Positions 56,777-64,000 of a stretch of 64,000 bases of DNA are shown in pieces. Every line of letters begins with the position of its first letter. Position 1 is the first letter of the stretch. Origin of the DNA: Vibrio sinaloensis (lineage in GTDB: Bacteria > Pseudomonadota > Gammaproteobacteria > Enterobacterales > Vibrionaceae); contig NZ_JWLV01000009.1 of NCBI RefSeq assembly GCF_000808535.1, positions 248,001 through 312,000 of the forward strand, in the 5' to 3' direction. The notes under the pieces are model-generated. The model ran no database searches and was not told where the DNA came from. It saw only the letters and a list, made by a program, of their open reading frames with translations. The translations under genes were made by a program, and so were the position numbers.

Positions 56777-58462
56777 ATGATTCAGCCTAACGAGTTAAGC
56801 AAACCAACTTGTGCTCTCCCACCACCGAACGAAATGATCTTGAAATGGGCCGAGGAACGTCCCAATGAGATCTACCTAAAGCAGATTATTAATCGTCAGT
56901 TTGTCGAATACACATACGCAGAGGTTGCCGATAAAGCCCTAAGGCTGGCAACAGCGTTAAAAGAATTTGGCTTACAACCCGGCGATAAAGTCGCGCTTGT
57001 ATCCAAAAACTGTGCGGAATGGTTTATTTGTGACTTAGCCATGATGCTTGGTGACTTTGTCAGTGTGCCGATCTTTCCCACTGCAGGTGCCGACACCATC
57101 GAATACTGTGTCACCCACAGCGAAAGTAAAGTGCTGATTGGCGGTAAACTCGATGATGCCGCGGCAACGCAGCAGGTCATTGATTCTCAGGAAAACCTGA
57201 TTACGGTGTCATTACCTTATGACAGCGCGCCAAAATGTCAGCACAGCTTCAATGATCTGATTGAGAAGTTCGAGCCTAGCCAAGACAGACCTCAACACCA
57301 TGACGATAAACTGATGTCACTGGTGTACACCTCTGGTACCTCTGGCTTGCCAAAAGGAGCGATGCTCACTTACGGCGCATTTAGTTGGTCAGTACAGCAG
57401 TTGATCAATCACATCGGAATTCAAGAGAACGATCGGTTATTCTCCTATTTGCCGCTGGCTCATATCACCGAGCGCGTTTATATCTTCGGTTCTTCTATTC
57501 AAGGAGGCGTTCAAACCGCCTTCCCAGAATCTCTAGACACCTTTATTGAAGATGTAAAAATGCAGCGCCCGACGTTGTTCATCTCTGTCCCTCGTTTATG
57601 GACCCTGTTCCAGCAACGCATTCAAGACAAGCTGCCACAGAAAAAACTCAACATCTTACTTAAGATTCCATTTGTGAACTCCTTAATTAAGAAGAAGCTC
57701 GCCGATGGCCTAGGTTTAGATCAAGCGCGTGTGCTAGGTTGTGGCTCAGCCCCAGTGTCACCCGCATTACTCGAATGGTACCGTAGCGTTGGCCTCAATA
57801 TTACTGAAGCATGGGGGATGACCGAGTCGTTCGCGTACAGTACGTTGAACTACCCATTCCGCGCAGACAAGATTGGTAGTGTGGGTAACGCAGGCCCAGG
57901 GATTGAACTCAAAATCGCTGAAGATGACGAGATTATGGTTCGCGGTAAGGGGCTTTTCTCGGGTTACTACAAAAATGACATCGCCACACAAGAGTCGTTT
58001 GATGCTGAAGGCTGGTTGCACACCGGTGATATTGGCTCTCTCGATAGTGACGGTTATTTAACCATTCAAGGGCGCAAGAAGGACAACTTCAAGACGGCAA
58101 AAGGCAAGTTCGTTGCACCAGTTCCTATAGAGAAGAAACTCTTTGAGTACAGCCGTGTCGAGATGATGTGCCTGATTGGCCTCGGATTACCTGCCCCTAT
58201 CTTACTGGTTGTTCCTCATGATTTTCCGAACTTTGACCGTGCTCGTTATGAGCGTACCACCAAGAAAGTTATCACTCGGATGAACCAGGAACTGGAGTCA
58301 CACGAGCAGATTAAAGGGGTATTGATGATCAAAGACCCTTGGAGTATTGAGAATGGTATCTTAACGCCAACGTTGAAGATAAAGCGCCATGTGCTTGAAC
58401 AGAAGTACCACGATATGGGGCAAAACTGGCCAAAAGGTCAGTTGGTCGTGTGGGAAGAGTAG
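56777..58462 (+). CDS. AMP-binding acyl-CoA synthetase-like protein
   Basis: The 561-residue ANL-superfamily adenylate-forming enzyme has the ATP loop YTSGTSGLPKG at residues 184-194, the acyl-binding region TEAWGMTESFAYST and the hinge segment GWLHTGDIGSLDSDGYLTIQ, followed by GRKKDNFKTAKGKFVAP. The pattern resembles long-chain acyl-CoA synthetases of the broader (eukaryote-like) type rather than E. coli FadD. It is monocistronic, with a GGAGTT site before the ATG and a terminator after. The acid substrate is unknown. Confidence 0.88.
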   Translation: MIQPNELSKPTCALPPPNEMILKWAEERPNEIYLKQIINRQFVEYTYAEVADKALRLATALKEFGLQPGDKVALVSKNCAEWFICDLAMMLGDFVSVPIFPTAGADTIEYCVTHSESKVLIGGKLDDAAATQQVIDSQENLITVSLPYDSAPKCQHSFNDLIEKFEPSQDRPQHHDDKLMSLVYTSGTSGLPKGAMLTYGAFSWSVQQLINHIGIQENDRLFSYLPLAHITERVYIFGSSIQGGVQTAFPESLDTFIEDVKMQRPTLFISVPRLWTLFQQRIQDKLPQKKLNILLKIPFVNSLIKKKLADGLGLDQARVLGCGSAPVSPALLEWYRSVGLNITEAWGMTESFAYSTLNYPFRADKIGSVGNAGPGIELKIAEDDEIMVRGKGLFSGYYKNDIATQESFDAEGWLHTGDIGSLDSDGYLTIQGRKKDNFKTAKGKFVAPVPIEKKLFEYSRVEMMCLIGLGLPAPILLVVPHDFPNFDRARYERTTKKVITRMNQELESHEQIKGVLMIKDPWSIENGILTPTLKIKRHVLEQKYHDMGQNWPKGQLVVWEE

Positions 58463-58472
58463 TTAACACATC

Positions 58473-58505
58473 AAAGGAGAGCACCCGCTCTCCTTTTGCT
58501 TTTTA
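58473..58505 (+). terminator. Terminator after the acyl-CoA synthetase-like gene
   Basis: AAAGGAGAGC-ACCC-GCTCTCCTTT is a perfect 10-bp hairpin followed by TGCTTTTTAA. Confidence 0.85.
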
Positions 58506-58556
58506 ATCAAAGCCATTATGATTGCACTCCCCTTCTAGTTTATACAGGATGTATTT

Positions 58557-59462
58557 ATGGATGCTAGGCTGCATCACCTACCAGGACTGCGCTACTTTGA
58601 AGTTGCTGCACGGCTAAACAGTTACAGTCGCGCCGCAGAAGAGCTGTTCATCAGCCAAGCAGCTGTCAGCCAGAAGATTCGCCAGTTAGAAGATGGACTT
58701 GGTTGCAAACTTTTTGTCCGTGATGGACGGGAAATGCGCCTAACTGAAGCTGGGAAAGTTCTATATCGGCATGTATCTCAGGGGCTTGAGATCATCGTCA
58801 GTGGTCTCAATCAAATCCAAAGCGAACCTGTAGAAGGATTGCTTTGCGTCAGCTCTACACCGTCTTTTGCATCTCGCTGGCTGCTTCCAAGGCTATGGAA
58901 GTTTTCAACTCAACATCCGAATATCCCAATTCGTATTTTGACCAGTTGCGATGCTCCCAATTTAAAACAAGGGGATGCCGACTTAGCAATTTGGCAAGGA
59001 GACGAATTGGACATCAATAGCGACAGTAAACTGCACAAAGAATTTCTGTTTGAGGAGACCATTTACCCGTTCTGCTCCCCTCATCTGGCCAAGAGCATTG
59101 ACCTTTCCAACCCCGAACAGCTACTCAATACTTGGTTGATTCACTACGAGTCCGGCGGCTACCCTTGGCAAAGCTGGTTTGCCCAAGCAGGTGTGACAAT
59201 GAACAAAGAATCGGTTCAGTGGATGGACGTCAGTACCTTTGATCACGCTATGAATGCCGTTATGGCAGGTCATGGGGCTTGTCTGGCTTCTGATTCGTTA
59301 GCTAGTGACTACGTCGAACGGGGATTATTATTTAAACCTTTCGATATTGGAATGACTCCGGGCATTCAGTTTAATCTCTTCTATGACGACAAATCGCCGC
59401 GTCGCCAACGCATCTCAGCATTCGCGAACTGGTTACATAGTGAGATTTCAACATCAGACTAA
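58557..59462 (+). CDS. LysR family regulator, GcvA-like
   Basis: The 301-residue protein has the N-terminus LHHLPGLRYFEVAARLNSYS followed by RAAEELFISQAAVSQKIRQL, typical of the GcvA/AmpR-like LysR group, and a C-terminal effector domain. It converges on the gene for a polyamine-type binding protein. No operon partner is visible. It has its own promoter region of about 50-90 bp after the preceding terminator. Target unknown. Confidence 0.85.
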   Translation: MDARLHHLPGLRYFEVAARLNSYSRAAEELFISQAAVSQKIRQLEDGLGCKLFVRDGREMRLTEAGKVLYRHVSQGLEIIVSGLNQIQSEPVEGLLCVSSTPSFASRWLLPRLWKFSTQHPNIPIRILTSCDAPNLKQGDADLAIWQGDELDINSDSKLHKEFLFEETIYPFCSPHLAKSIDLSNPEQLLNTWLIHYESGGYPWQSWFAQAGVTMNKESVQWMDVSTFDHAMNAVMAGHGACLASDSLASDYVERGLLFKPFDIGMTPGIQFNLFYDDKSPRRQRISAFANWLHSEISTSD

Positions 59463-59488
59463 ATTGCCCCTCATCGATAAGGGGCAAT
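59463..59488. terminator. Hairpin between the convergent LysR and binding-protein genes
   Basis: ATTGCCCCT and AGGGGCAAT form a 9-bp perfect stem around CATCGATA. T tracts are short on both strands, so termination is probable but not certain. Confidence 0.65.
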
Positions 59489-59502
59489 CTGAACTCTTGA
59501 TA

Positions 59503-60537
59503 CTATTGAGCTCTTAGGCGTTGCCAGTACTTTTCGTAAATCGCTAGGGTCTCACTGCCAACATCATTGATAAACTCACCTTTTTGGATATCTTCCACTG
59601 ATGGGAAAATGGTGGCATTGTTTTTTAACTCATCCACCAGCAGAGCTCGACCCGACTGAGTGACAGAGGCATAGCCCAAGCTGTTTACAATCTCAGCCTG
59701 CTGCTGCGGCTGGTACATAAAGCGAATAAATTGGTGGGCAAGTGCCTTGTTTTGACTTCCCGATGGAATGGTAAAGTTGTCCATCCACAACACGGCGCCC
59801 TCTTCAGGCATCACGAACTTCAGCTCCGCCATTTCAGCTTGCCCTTGATACGCATTCCCATTCCACTGCATGCCCAGTGCAGCTTCACCAGCAACGTAAG
59901 GCATTTGAGGCGCATCTGAATTATAAAGCAGCACATTGTCTTTTAGTGCTACCAATGATTCGTACGCTTGCTTAATTTCCTGCTCATTGTTGCTGTTAAT
60001 GCTATGCCCATTGAGTTTTAACGCCATTCCAAACACGTCACGAATATCATCAATCAACATGACTTGCTGTGCGTATTTGGCATCCCAAAGCTGGGCCCAC
60101 TTTGTAATAGGCTCTTCAACCAAACTCTCATTGTAGCTAATACCAGTCACTCCCCAAATATACGGCAGTGAGTAGCGGTTGTTCGGGTCGTGAGCTTGAC
60201 CAAGTAAGCCTTCCATCGCATCAGACAAGTTCGGGATTTGCGAGTGGTCAATCTCTGAAAGTAAGCCTTCTCTGCTCATTTTCTCGATAAAGTAAGCAGA
60301 AGCAAAAACCACGTCATACCCCTTGCCTTTCACAAGCTTCAACTTAGTGTACATAGACTCATTGTTTTCAAAGGTTGAGTAGTTAACTGTGACACCATGC
60401 TGTTTTTCAAATGCTTTCAGTGATGCTTCTGGCAGGTAGCCTCCCCAAGCGTAGACATTAAGGACGTTTTCATTGGCCAGTATAGAGAGACTAAACAACA
60501 AAGCGCTCAGTCCGACAGCTTTGGAAATTGCTTTCAT
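59503..60537 (-). CDS. Polyamine-type periplasmic solute-binding protein
   Basis: The 344-residue precursor has a signal peptide (MKAISKAVGLSALLFSLSIL, cleaved near ANA/EN) and the PotD/PotF fold. Visible signatures are NVYAWGGYLPEASLKAFEKQ near the N-terminus, GYDVVFASAYFIEKMSREGL and LPYIWGVTGISYNESLV. No ABC permease or ATPase genes are adjacent, so this is an orphan binding protein. Related Vibrio proteins include PotD paralogs and the signalling protein NspS; which role applies cannot be decided from sequence here. Confidence 0.85.
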   Translation of the reverse strand: MKAISKAVGLSALLFSLSILANENVLNVYAWGGYLPEASLKAFEKQHGVTVNYSTFENNESMYTKLKLVKGKGYDVVFASAYFIEKMSREGLLSEIDHSQIPNLSDAMEGLLGQAHDPNNRYSLPYIWGVTGISYNESLVEEPITKWAQLWDAKYAQQVMLIDDIRDVFGMALKLNGHSINSNNEQEIKQAYESLVALKDNVLLYNSDAPQMPYVAGEAALGMQWNGNAYQGQAEMAELKFVMPEEGAVLWMDNFTIPSGSQNKALAHQFIRFMYQPQQQAEIVNSLGYASVTQSGRALLVDELKNNATIFPSVEDIQKGEFINDVGSETLAIYEKYWQRLRAQ

Positions 60538-60700
60538 AGTATGCGATCCAACTTATCCAGCAACGCGCTGGGATTCGCACGCATAGTTATCTAAATGTTA
60601 CCTAATTGAAAGGCAATTAATTTTATCGTTTCGAGCGTTAATTGTTATCAGAACATTCATAACTCAAACCAATACAACAAACGGCAAATAGTAGATAACA

Positions 60701-60734
60701 AAAAGCCCCTGAAGCTTTCACTTCAGGGGCTTTT
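60701..60734. terminator. Terminator after the EF-G gene
   Basis: AAAAGCCCCTGAAG and CTTCAGGGGCTTTT form a perfect 14-bp stem around CTTTCA. Confidence 0.93.
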
Positions 60735-60758
60735 AAAGCTATCTAGCTAAAGCAAGAA

Positions 60759-62846
60759 TTACTTCTTAGCTTCGCGCTCTTTAACTTCTGCGATAACTTG
60801 CTCAGCAACGTTTGCTGGACAAGGTGCGTATTGACCGAACTCCATAGAGAACTGACCACGACCAGAAGTGATAGTACGTAGGTGACCGATGTAGCCAAAC
60901 ATTTCTGATAGAGGAACGTCTGCTTTAATACGAACGCCTGTAGTACCAGCTTGTTGGTCTTTGATCATACCACGACGACGGTTAAGGTCACCGATTACGT
61001 CACCAACGTTATCTTCTGGAGTGAACACGTCAACTTTCATGATTGGCTCAAGAAGTTGCGCACCTGCTTTAGGCATAGACTGACGGAATGCGCCTTTCGC
61101 CGCGATTTCGTAAGCGATTGCTGAAGAGTCAACTGCGTGGAAACCACCGTCGAATAGTTCAACTTCTACGTCTAGAGTTGGGAAACCAGCTAGAACACCA
61201 GTGTCCATCATAGATGCGAAGCCTTTCTCTACTGCAGGCCAGAATTCTTTAGGTACGTTACCACCAACAACTGTTGAAGAGAACGTAAAGCCAGAGTTTG
61301 GCTCACCTGGGCGGATACGGTAGTCGATCTTACCGAACTGACCAGAACCACCAGACTGCTTCTTGTGCGTGTAGCTATCTTCAACTGCTTGAGTGATAGT
61401 TTCACGGTAAGCTACCTGTGGAGCACCTACTTCAAGCTCAACGCCGTAAGTACGCTTAAGGATATCTACCTTGATGTCTAGGTGAAGTTCACCCATACCT
61501 TTCAGGATAGTTTCGCCTGAGTCTTCGTCAGTCTCAACTTGGAATGATGGATCTTCTGCAACCATCTTACCAATCGCGATACCCATTTTCTCTGTAGAAC
61601 CTTTGTCTTTTGGAGAAACAGCAATAGAGATTACTGGTTCTGGGAAGATCATAGCTTCTAGAGTACATTCGTGCTTAGGATCACATAGAGTGTGACCAGT
61701 TTGAACGTTCTTCATACCTACGATAGCGATGATGTCACCAGCTTGAGCTTCAGTTAGCTCGTTACGCTCGTCCGCTTGCATCTCACACATACGACCGATA
61801 CGCTCTGTTTTACCAGTCGCTGAGTTAAGGATAGTGTCACCCTTCTTCAGACGGCCAGAGTAGATACGTACGAATGTTAGGGCACCAAAACGGTCATCCA
61901 TGATTTTGAATGCTAGCGCTTTTAGTGGCTCATCTGCAGATACAGTTGCAACTTCGCCAGTTGGCTCACCAGTTTCTGGATCTGTTAGAGGCTGAGGATC
62001 AACTTCGTTTGGAGCTGGTAGGTAATCTACAACAGCGTCAAGGATAAGTTGCATGCCTTTGTTCTTGAATGCAGAACCACAGAACGTTGGGAAGAACGCT
62101 AGATCACGTGTACCTTTACGGATACAAGCTTTTAGCTGCTCGATAGTTGGCTCTTCGCCTTCCATGTAGGCTTCCATTAGGTCGTCGTCTTGCTCTACAG
62201 CAGTCTCAACTAGCTCTTCACGGTACGCTTCTAGGTCATCAAGCATGTCCGCTGGAACATCTTGAATTTCGTAGTTTTCTGGTAGACCAGTTTCGTCCCA
62301 AACGTAAGCTTTACGGTTTAGTACGTCTACAACACCAACGAAATCGTCTTCACGACCGATTGGCAGAGTCATAACTAGTGGGTTAGCGCCTAGTACGTTC
62401 TTCACTTGGTCAACAACGTTGAAGAAGTCTGCACCCATACGGTCTAGTTTGTTTACGAAGATCAGACGAGCAACTTCTGAATCGTTCGCGTAGCGCCAGT
62501 TTGTTTCTGACTGAGGCTCAACACCACCAGAACCACAGAATACACCGATACCACCGTCAAGAACTTTAAGTGAACGGTATACTTCTACTGTAAAGTCAAC
62601 GTGTCCCGGAGTATCGATAACGTTTAGGCGGTGGCCATTCCACTCACAAGTTACGGCAGCAGACTGGATTGTGATACCACGCTCAGCTTCCTGCTCCATG
62701 AAGTCAGTTGTAGACTCACCGTCGTGTACTTCACCAGTTTTGTGGATTTTACCAGTAAGCTTAAGGATACGCTCAGTGGTGGTAGTTTTACCCGCATCAA
62801 CGTGCGCGAAAATACCAATGTTTCTGTACTTTGATAAATCTGCCAT
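60759..62846 (-). CDS. fusA2: Elongation factor G, second type (EF-G 2)
   Basis: EF-G is the GTPase that drives translocation and, with RRF, ribosome recycling. The 695-residue protein has the GTP-binding motifs [22 protein letters not shown] and [10 protein letters not shown], and domains II to V in order, ending with [21 protein letters not shown] chose the ATG at 62846 ([20 protein letters not shown]). It stands alone, without rpsL, rpsG or tuf, so it is probably the extra EF-G found in Vibrio rather than the str-operon copy. Codon bias looks strong. Function relative to the main EF-G is unresolved. Confidence 0.9.
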   Translation of the reverse strand: MADLSKYRNIGIFAHVDAGKTTTTERILKLTGKIHKTGEVHDGESTTDFMEQEAERGITIQSAAVTCEWNGHRLNVIDTPGHVDFTVEVYRSLKVLDGGIGVFCGSGGVEPQSETNWRYANDSEVARLIFVNKLDRMGADFFNVVDQVKNVLGANPLVMTLPIGREDDFVGVVDVLNRKAYVWDETGLPENYEIQDVPADMLDDLEAYREELVETAVEQDDDLMEAYMEGEEPTIEQLKACIRKGTRDLAFFPTFCGSAFKNKGMQLILDAVVDYLPAPNEVDPQPLTDPETGEPTGEVATVSADEPLKALAFKIMDDRFGALTFVRIYSGRLKKGDTILNSATGKTERIGRMCEMQADERNELTEAQAGDIIAIVGMKNVQTGHTLCDPKHECTLEAMIFPEPVISIAVSPKDKGSTEKMGIAIGKMVAEDPSFQVETDEDSGETILKGMGELHLDIKVDILKRTYGVELEVGAPQVAYRETITQAVEDSYTHKKQSGGSGQFGKIDYRIRPGEPNSGFTFSSTVVGGNVPKEFWPAVEKGFASMMDTGVLAGFPTLDVEVELFDGGFHAVDSSAIAYEIAAKGAFRQSMPKAGAQLLEPIMKVDVFTPEDNVGDVIGDLNRRRGMIKDQQAGTTGVRIKADVPLSEMFGYIGHLRTITSGRGQFSMEFGQYAPCPANVAEQVIAEVKEREAKK

Positions 62847-62883
62847 TGTCTTACTCTGTTTATAAGGTATAAATTGCGCGCAG

Positions 62884-62892
62884 AGTATATCA
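62884..62892 (-). promoter_or_regulatory. Extended -10 promoter for the EF-G 2 gene
   Basis: On the minus strand TGATATACT matches an extended -10 element (TGN before TATACT). It lies about 40 bases upstream of the ATG. No good -35 was seen at the standard spacing. Confidence 0.45.
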
Positions 62893-62903
62893 CAATCTGT
62901 CAA

Positions 62904-63512
62904 GACTGATACCCTTGCGTGCGCTGTATTTAAAAAAAGTTTGGGCTGCTGCCCTCACATGTAGGATAGGTAATAAAGCCTGTTTCTGCCTAACGCTAGA
63001 ACCAATCAACCACCCCTTTTGATCGCTTTCGATGAAGTGTACGTCCTACCTGTTCAACCTTCAAAAATCGAACCCCTGTGACGCTTCATGGAAACAATAT
63101 AGCTGTTTATACGCTCATTTTCGAGTTCCAACCTCAACAATGAACAAAAAGGGGTGACGAACTCCCTGCCTGTGTCATTCAAATGCTATAGGTTCACAAA
63201 GTTCTCTATTCGATTAAATCCCGACGCGACACTCACCAAAGCACTCACCAGTAACATTACGGATAGCACTTCGACAGCGTATGGAGCTAGCAATCACCAG
63301 ATATTGGGTTACTCACTGAGACACATACAATCAAAAGCAACCTCCTCCTAGGCGAGATAATTCAGTCAGGAGTATTTGATAAATCGGCTGCAAAGCAATA
63401 ACTCAATGAGAATGCTCAAGAATTTGTAAGGAGTAGCAACTTAGCGGTGTAAGCGTCGCTCACAATCAAAAACGGTGGCATGTGTTAGAGGTCGAGTATT
63501 GGAACGATTATC
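62904..63512. other. Intergenic region, no feature seen
   Basis: About 600 bp between the EF-G 2 promoter and the GGDEF gene. The only open frame (63154-63351, plus strand) has no recognised motif, ribosome binding site or neighbour logic. No RNA gene or repeat was recognised. Confidence 0.4.
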
Positions 63513-64000
63513 TTAAATTTCGTATTCGGTGAGTTGTTGGTACTTTCTTTTCTTATTGTTGAACATATTTTTGTCTGCCTCTCTCACCACGGCTTCATAG
63601 TCGCCATTGGTTTGGAAATGGGCTGCTCCGTAACTCACACCAACACTTGGTAAGAATTGAGTTCTTAATGTTTGGTCAAGCTCATCTAATGCAGCCTTAA
63701 TGCGAGAGACATTACTCTCACTAAATACCAAGCCAAACTCATCGCCGGAGATTCGATAAAGCTCGGCATTGTTAGGCAGTGCGGCCATTAAGCGTTCACT
63801 GAATGTCACCAGTAGCTCGTCGCCCATTTCGTGACCGTAATTGTCATTGCACGACTTCAGACCATCCAAGTCAATATAGATAAACCCTTCACCTGACGCA
63901 GCCGTTTTGAGTTTCTTTTCCATAGCATAACGGTTGGGTAATTGAGTGAGTGCATCGGTATGTGCTATTTCCAACATATCTTTCGCTTGCTTTAAGGCGC
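63513..64000 (-). CDS. GGDEF domain protein (partial, N-terminus beyond window)
   Basis: This is a C-terminal diguanylate cyclase domain. The frame stays open through the right edge (ALKQAKD precedes the internal Met at 63977), so an N-terminal sensor region is cut off. Visible are the domain start TDALTQLPNRYAMEKKL, the metal-binding FIYIDLDGLKSCNDNYGHE, and the active-site loop as SGDEF instead of GGDEF. The RxxD inhibitory site is absent. SGDEF variants can be active, so this may make cyclic di-GMP. Confidence 0.85.
   Translation of the reverse strand, partial: ALKQAKDMLEIAHTDALTQLPNRYAMEKKLKTAASGEGFIYIDLDGLKSCNDNYGHEMGDELLVTFSERLMAALPNNAELYRISGDEFGLVFSESNVSRIKAALDELDQTLRTQFLPSVGVSYGAAHFQTNGDYEAVVREADKNMFNNKKRKYQQLTEYEI

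Noticed and set aside
63154..63351. 65-residue frame between EF-G 2 and the GGDEF gene
   Set aside because: There is no motif or ribosome binding site, and the Ser/Thr-rich composition looks like chance.

Overview
The window reads as a piece of the main chromosome of a Vibrio species (Vibrionaceae, Gammaproteobacteria). The evidence is gene content and protein character: phoB/rdgC, queA-tgt-yajC-secD-secF, an oxyR/peroxiredoxin pair next to aceB-aceA, the long-type dapD, a compact glp regulon, and Vibrio-style genes such as the RRF_GI family protein. Two genes run off the ends: phoB at the left edge and a GGDEF protein at the right edge. I see no rRNA, tRNA, transposase, integrase, CRISPR array or prophage.

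Layout. 1-7.4 kb: phoB (partial), rdgC, trhP-yfhL (tRNA hydroxylase plus ferredoxin), cioAB (bd-type quinol oxidase), mepA and a DUF1904 gene. 7.5-13.7 kb: a secreted hypothetical protein, then the protein-export and queuosine genes secF, secD, yajC, tgt and queA, all on the minus strand. 14-20 kb: a CBS-domain protein, an HBM-type chemoreceptor and the glyoxylate shunt genes aceB-aceA. A 620-bp regulatory region upstream of aceB holds a good HexR box and several short palindromes. 20.5-23.7 kb: oxyR divergent from a 2-Cys peroxiredoxin, then dapD. 23.7-32.4 kb: glycerol and glycerol-3-phosphate use (glpT, glpF-glpK, glpR, glpD) with repeated GlpR-like operators; a TetR regulator with a twin-palindrome operator and a two-gene membrane/DUF2867 operon is inserted within it. 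32.4-42.7 kb: mixed accessory genes (nnrS, gamma-glutamylcyclotransferase, aldo/keto reductase with a divergent LysR regulator, an RRF_GI protein, an SGNH hydrolase, MATE, PAP2, a second LysR, chrA).

42.8-55.4 kb: a complete Tad (tight adherence / Flp type IVc pilus) operon of 15 genes on the minus strand. In transcription order it contains two Flp pilins, the TadV prepilin peptidase, an AAA+ ATPase with a predicted N-terminal winged-helix region, RcpC, RcpA secretin, a small lipoprotein, TadG-like, two TadE-like pseudopilins, TadZ, TadA, TadB, TadC and the TadD lipoprotein. Several neighbours overlap by 4 bases (ATGA), so translation is probably coupled. A divergent AraC-type regulator sits beyond a 450-bp AT-rich control region. 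The AAA+ protein and the twin pilins are the parts of this locus most worth a closer look.

56.8-64 kb: an acyl-CoA synthetase-like enzyme, a GcvA-like LysR regulator convergent with an orphan polyamine-type periplasmic binding protein, a second-type elongation factor G, and a truncated GGDEF protein. Coordinates, motifs and inverted repeats were read from the sequence; functions come from recognised protein families; regulatory assignments are inferences from motif matches.
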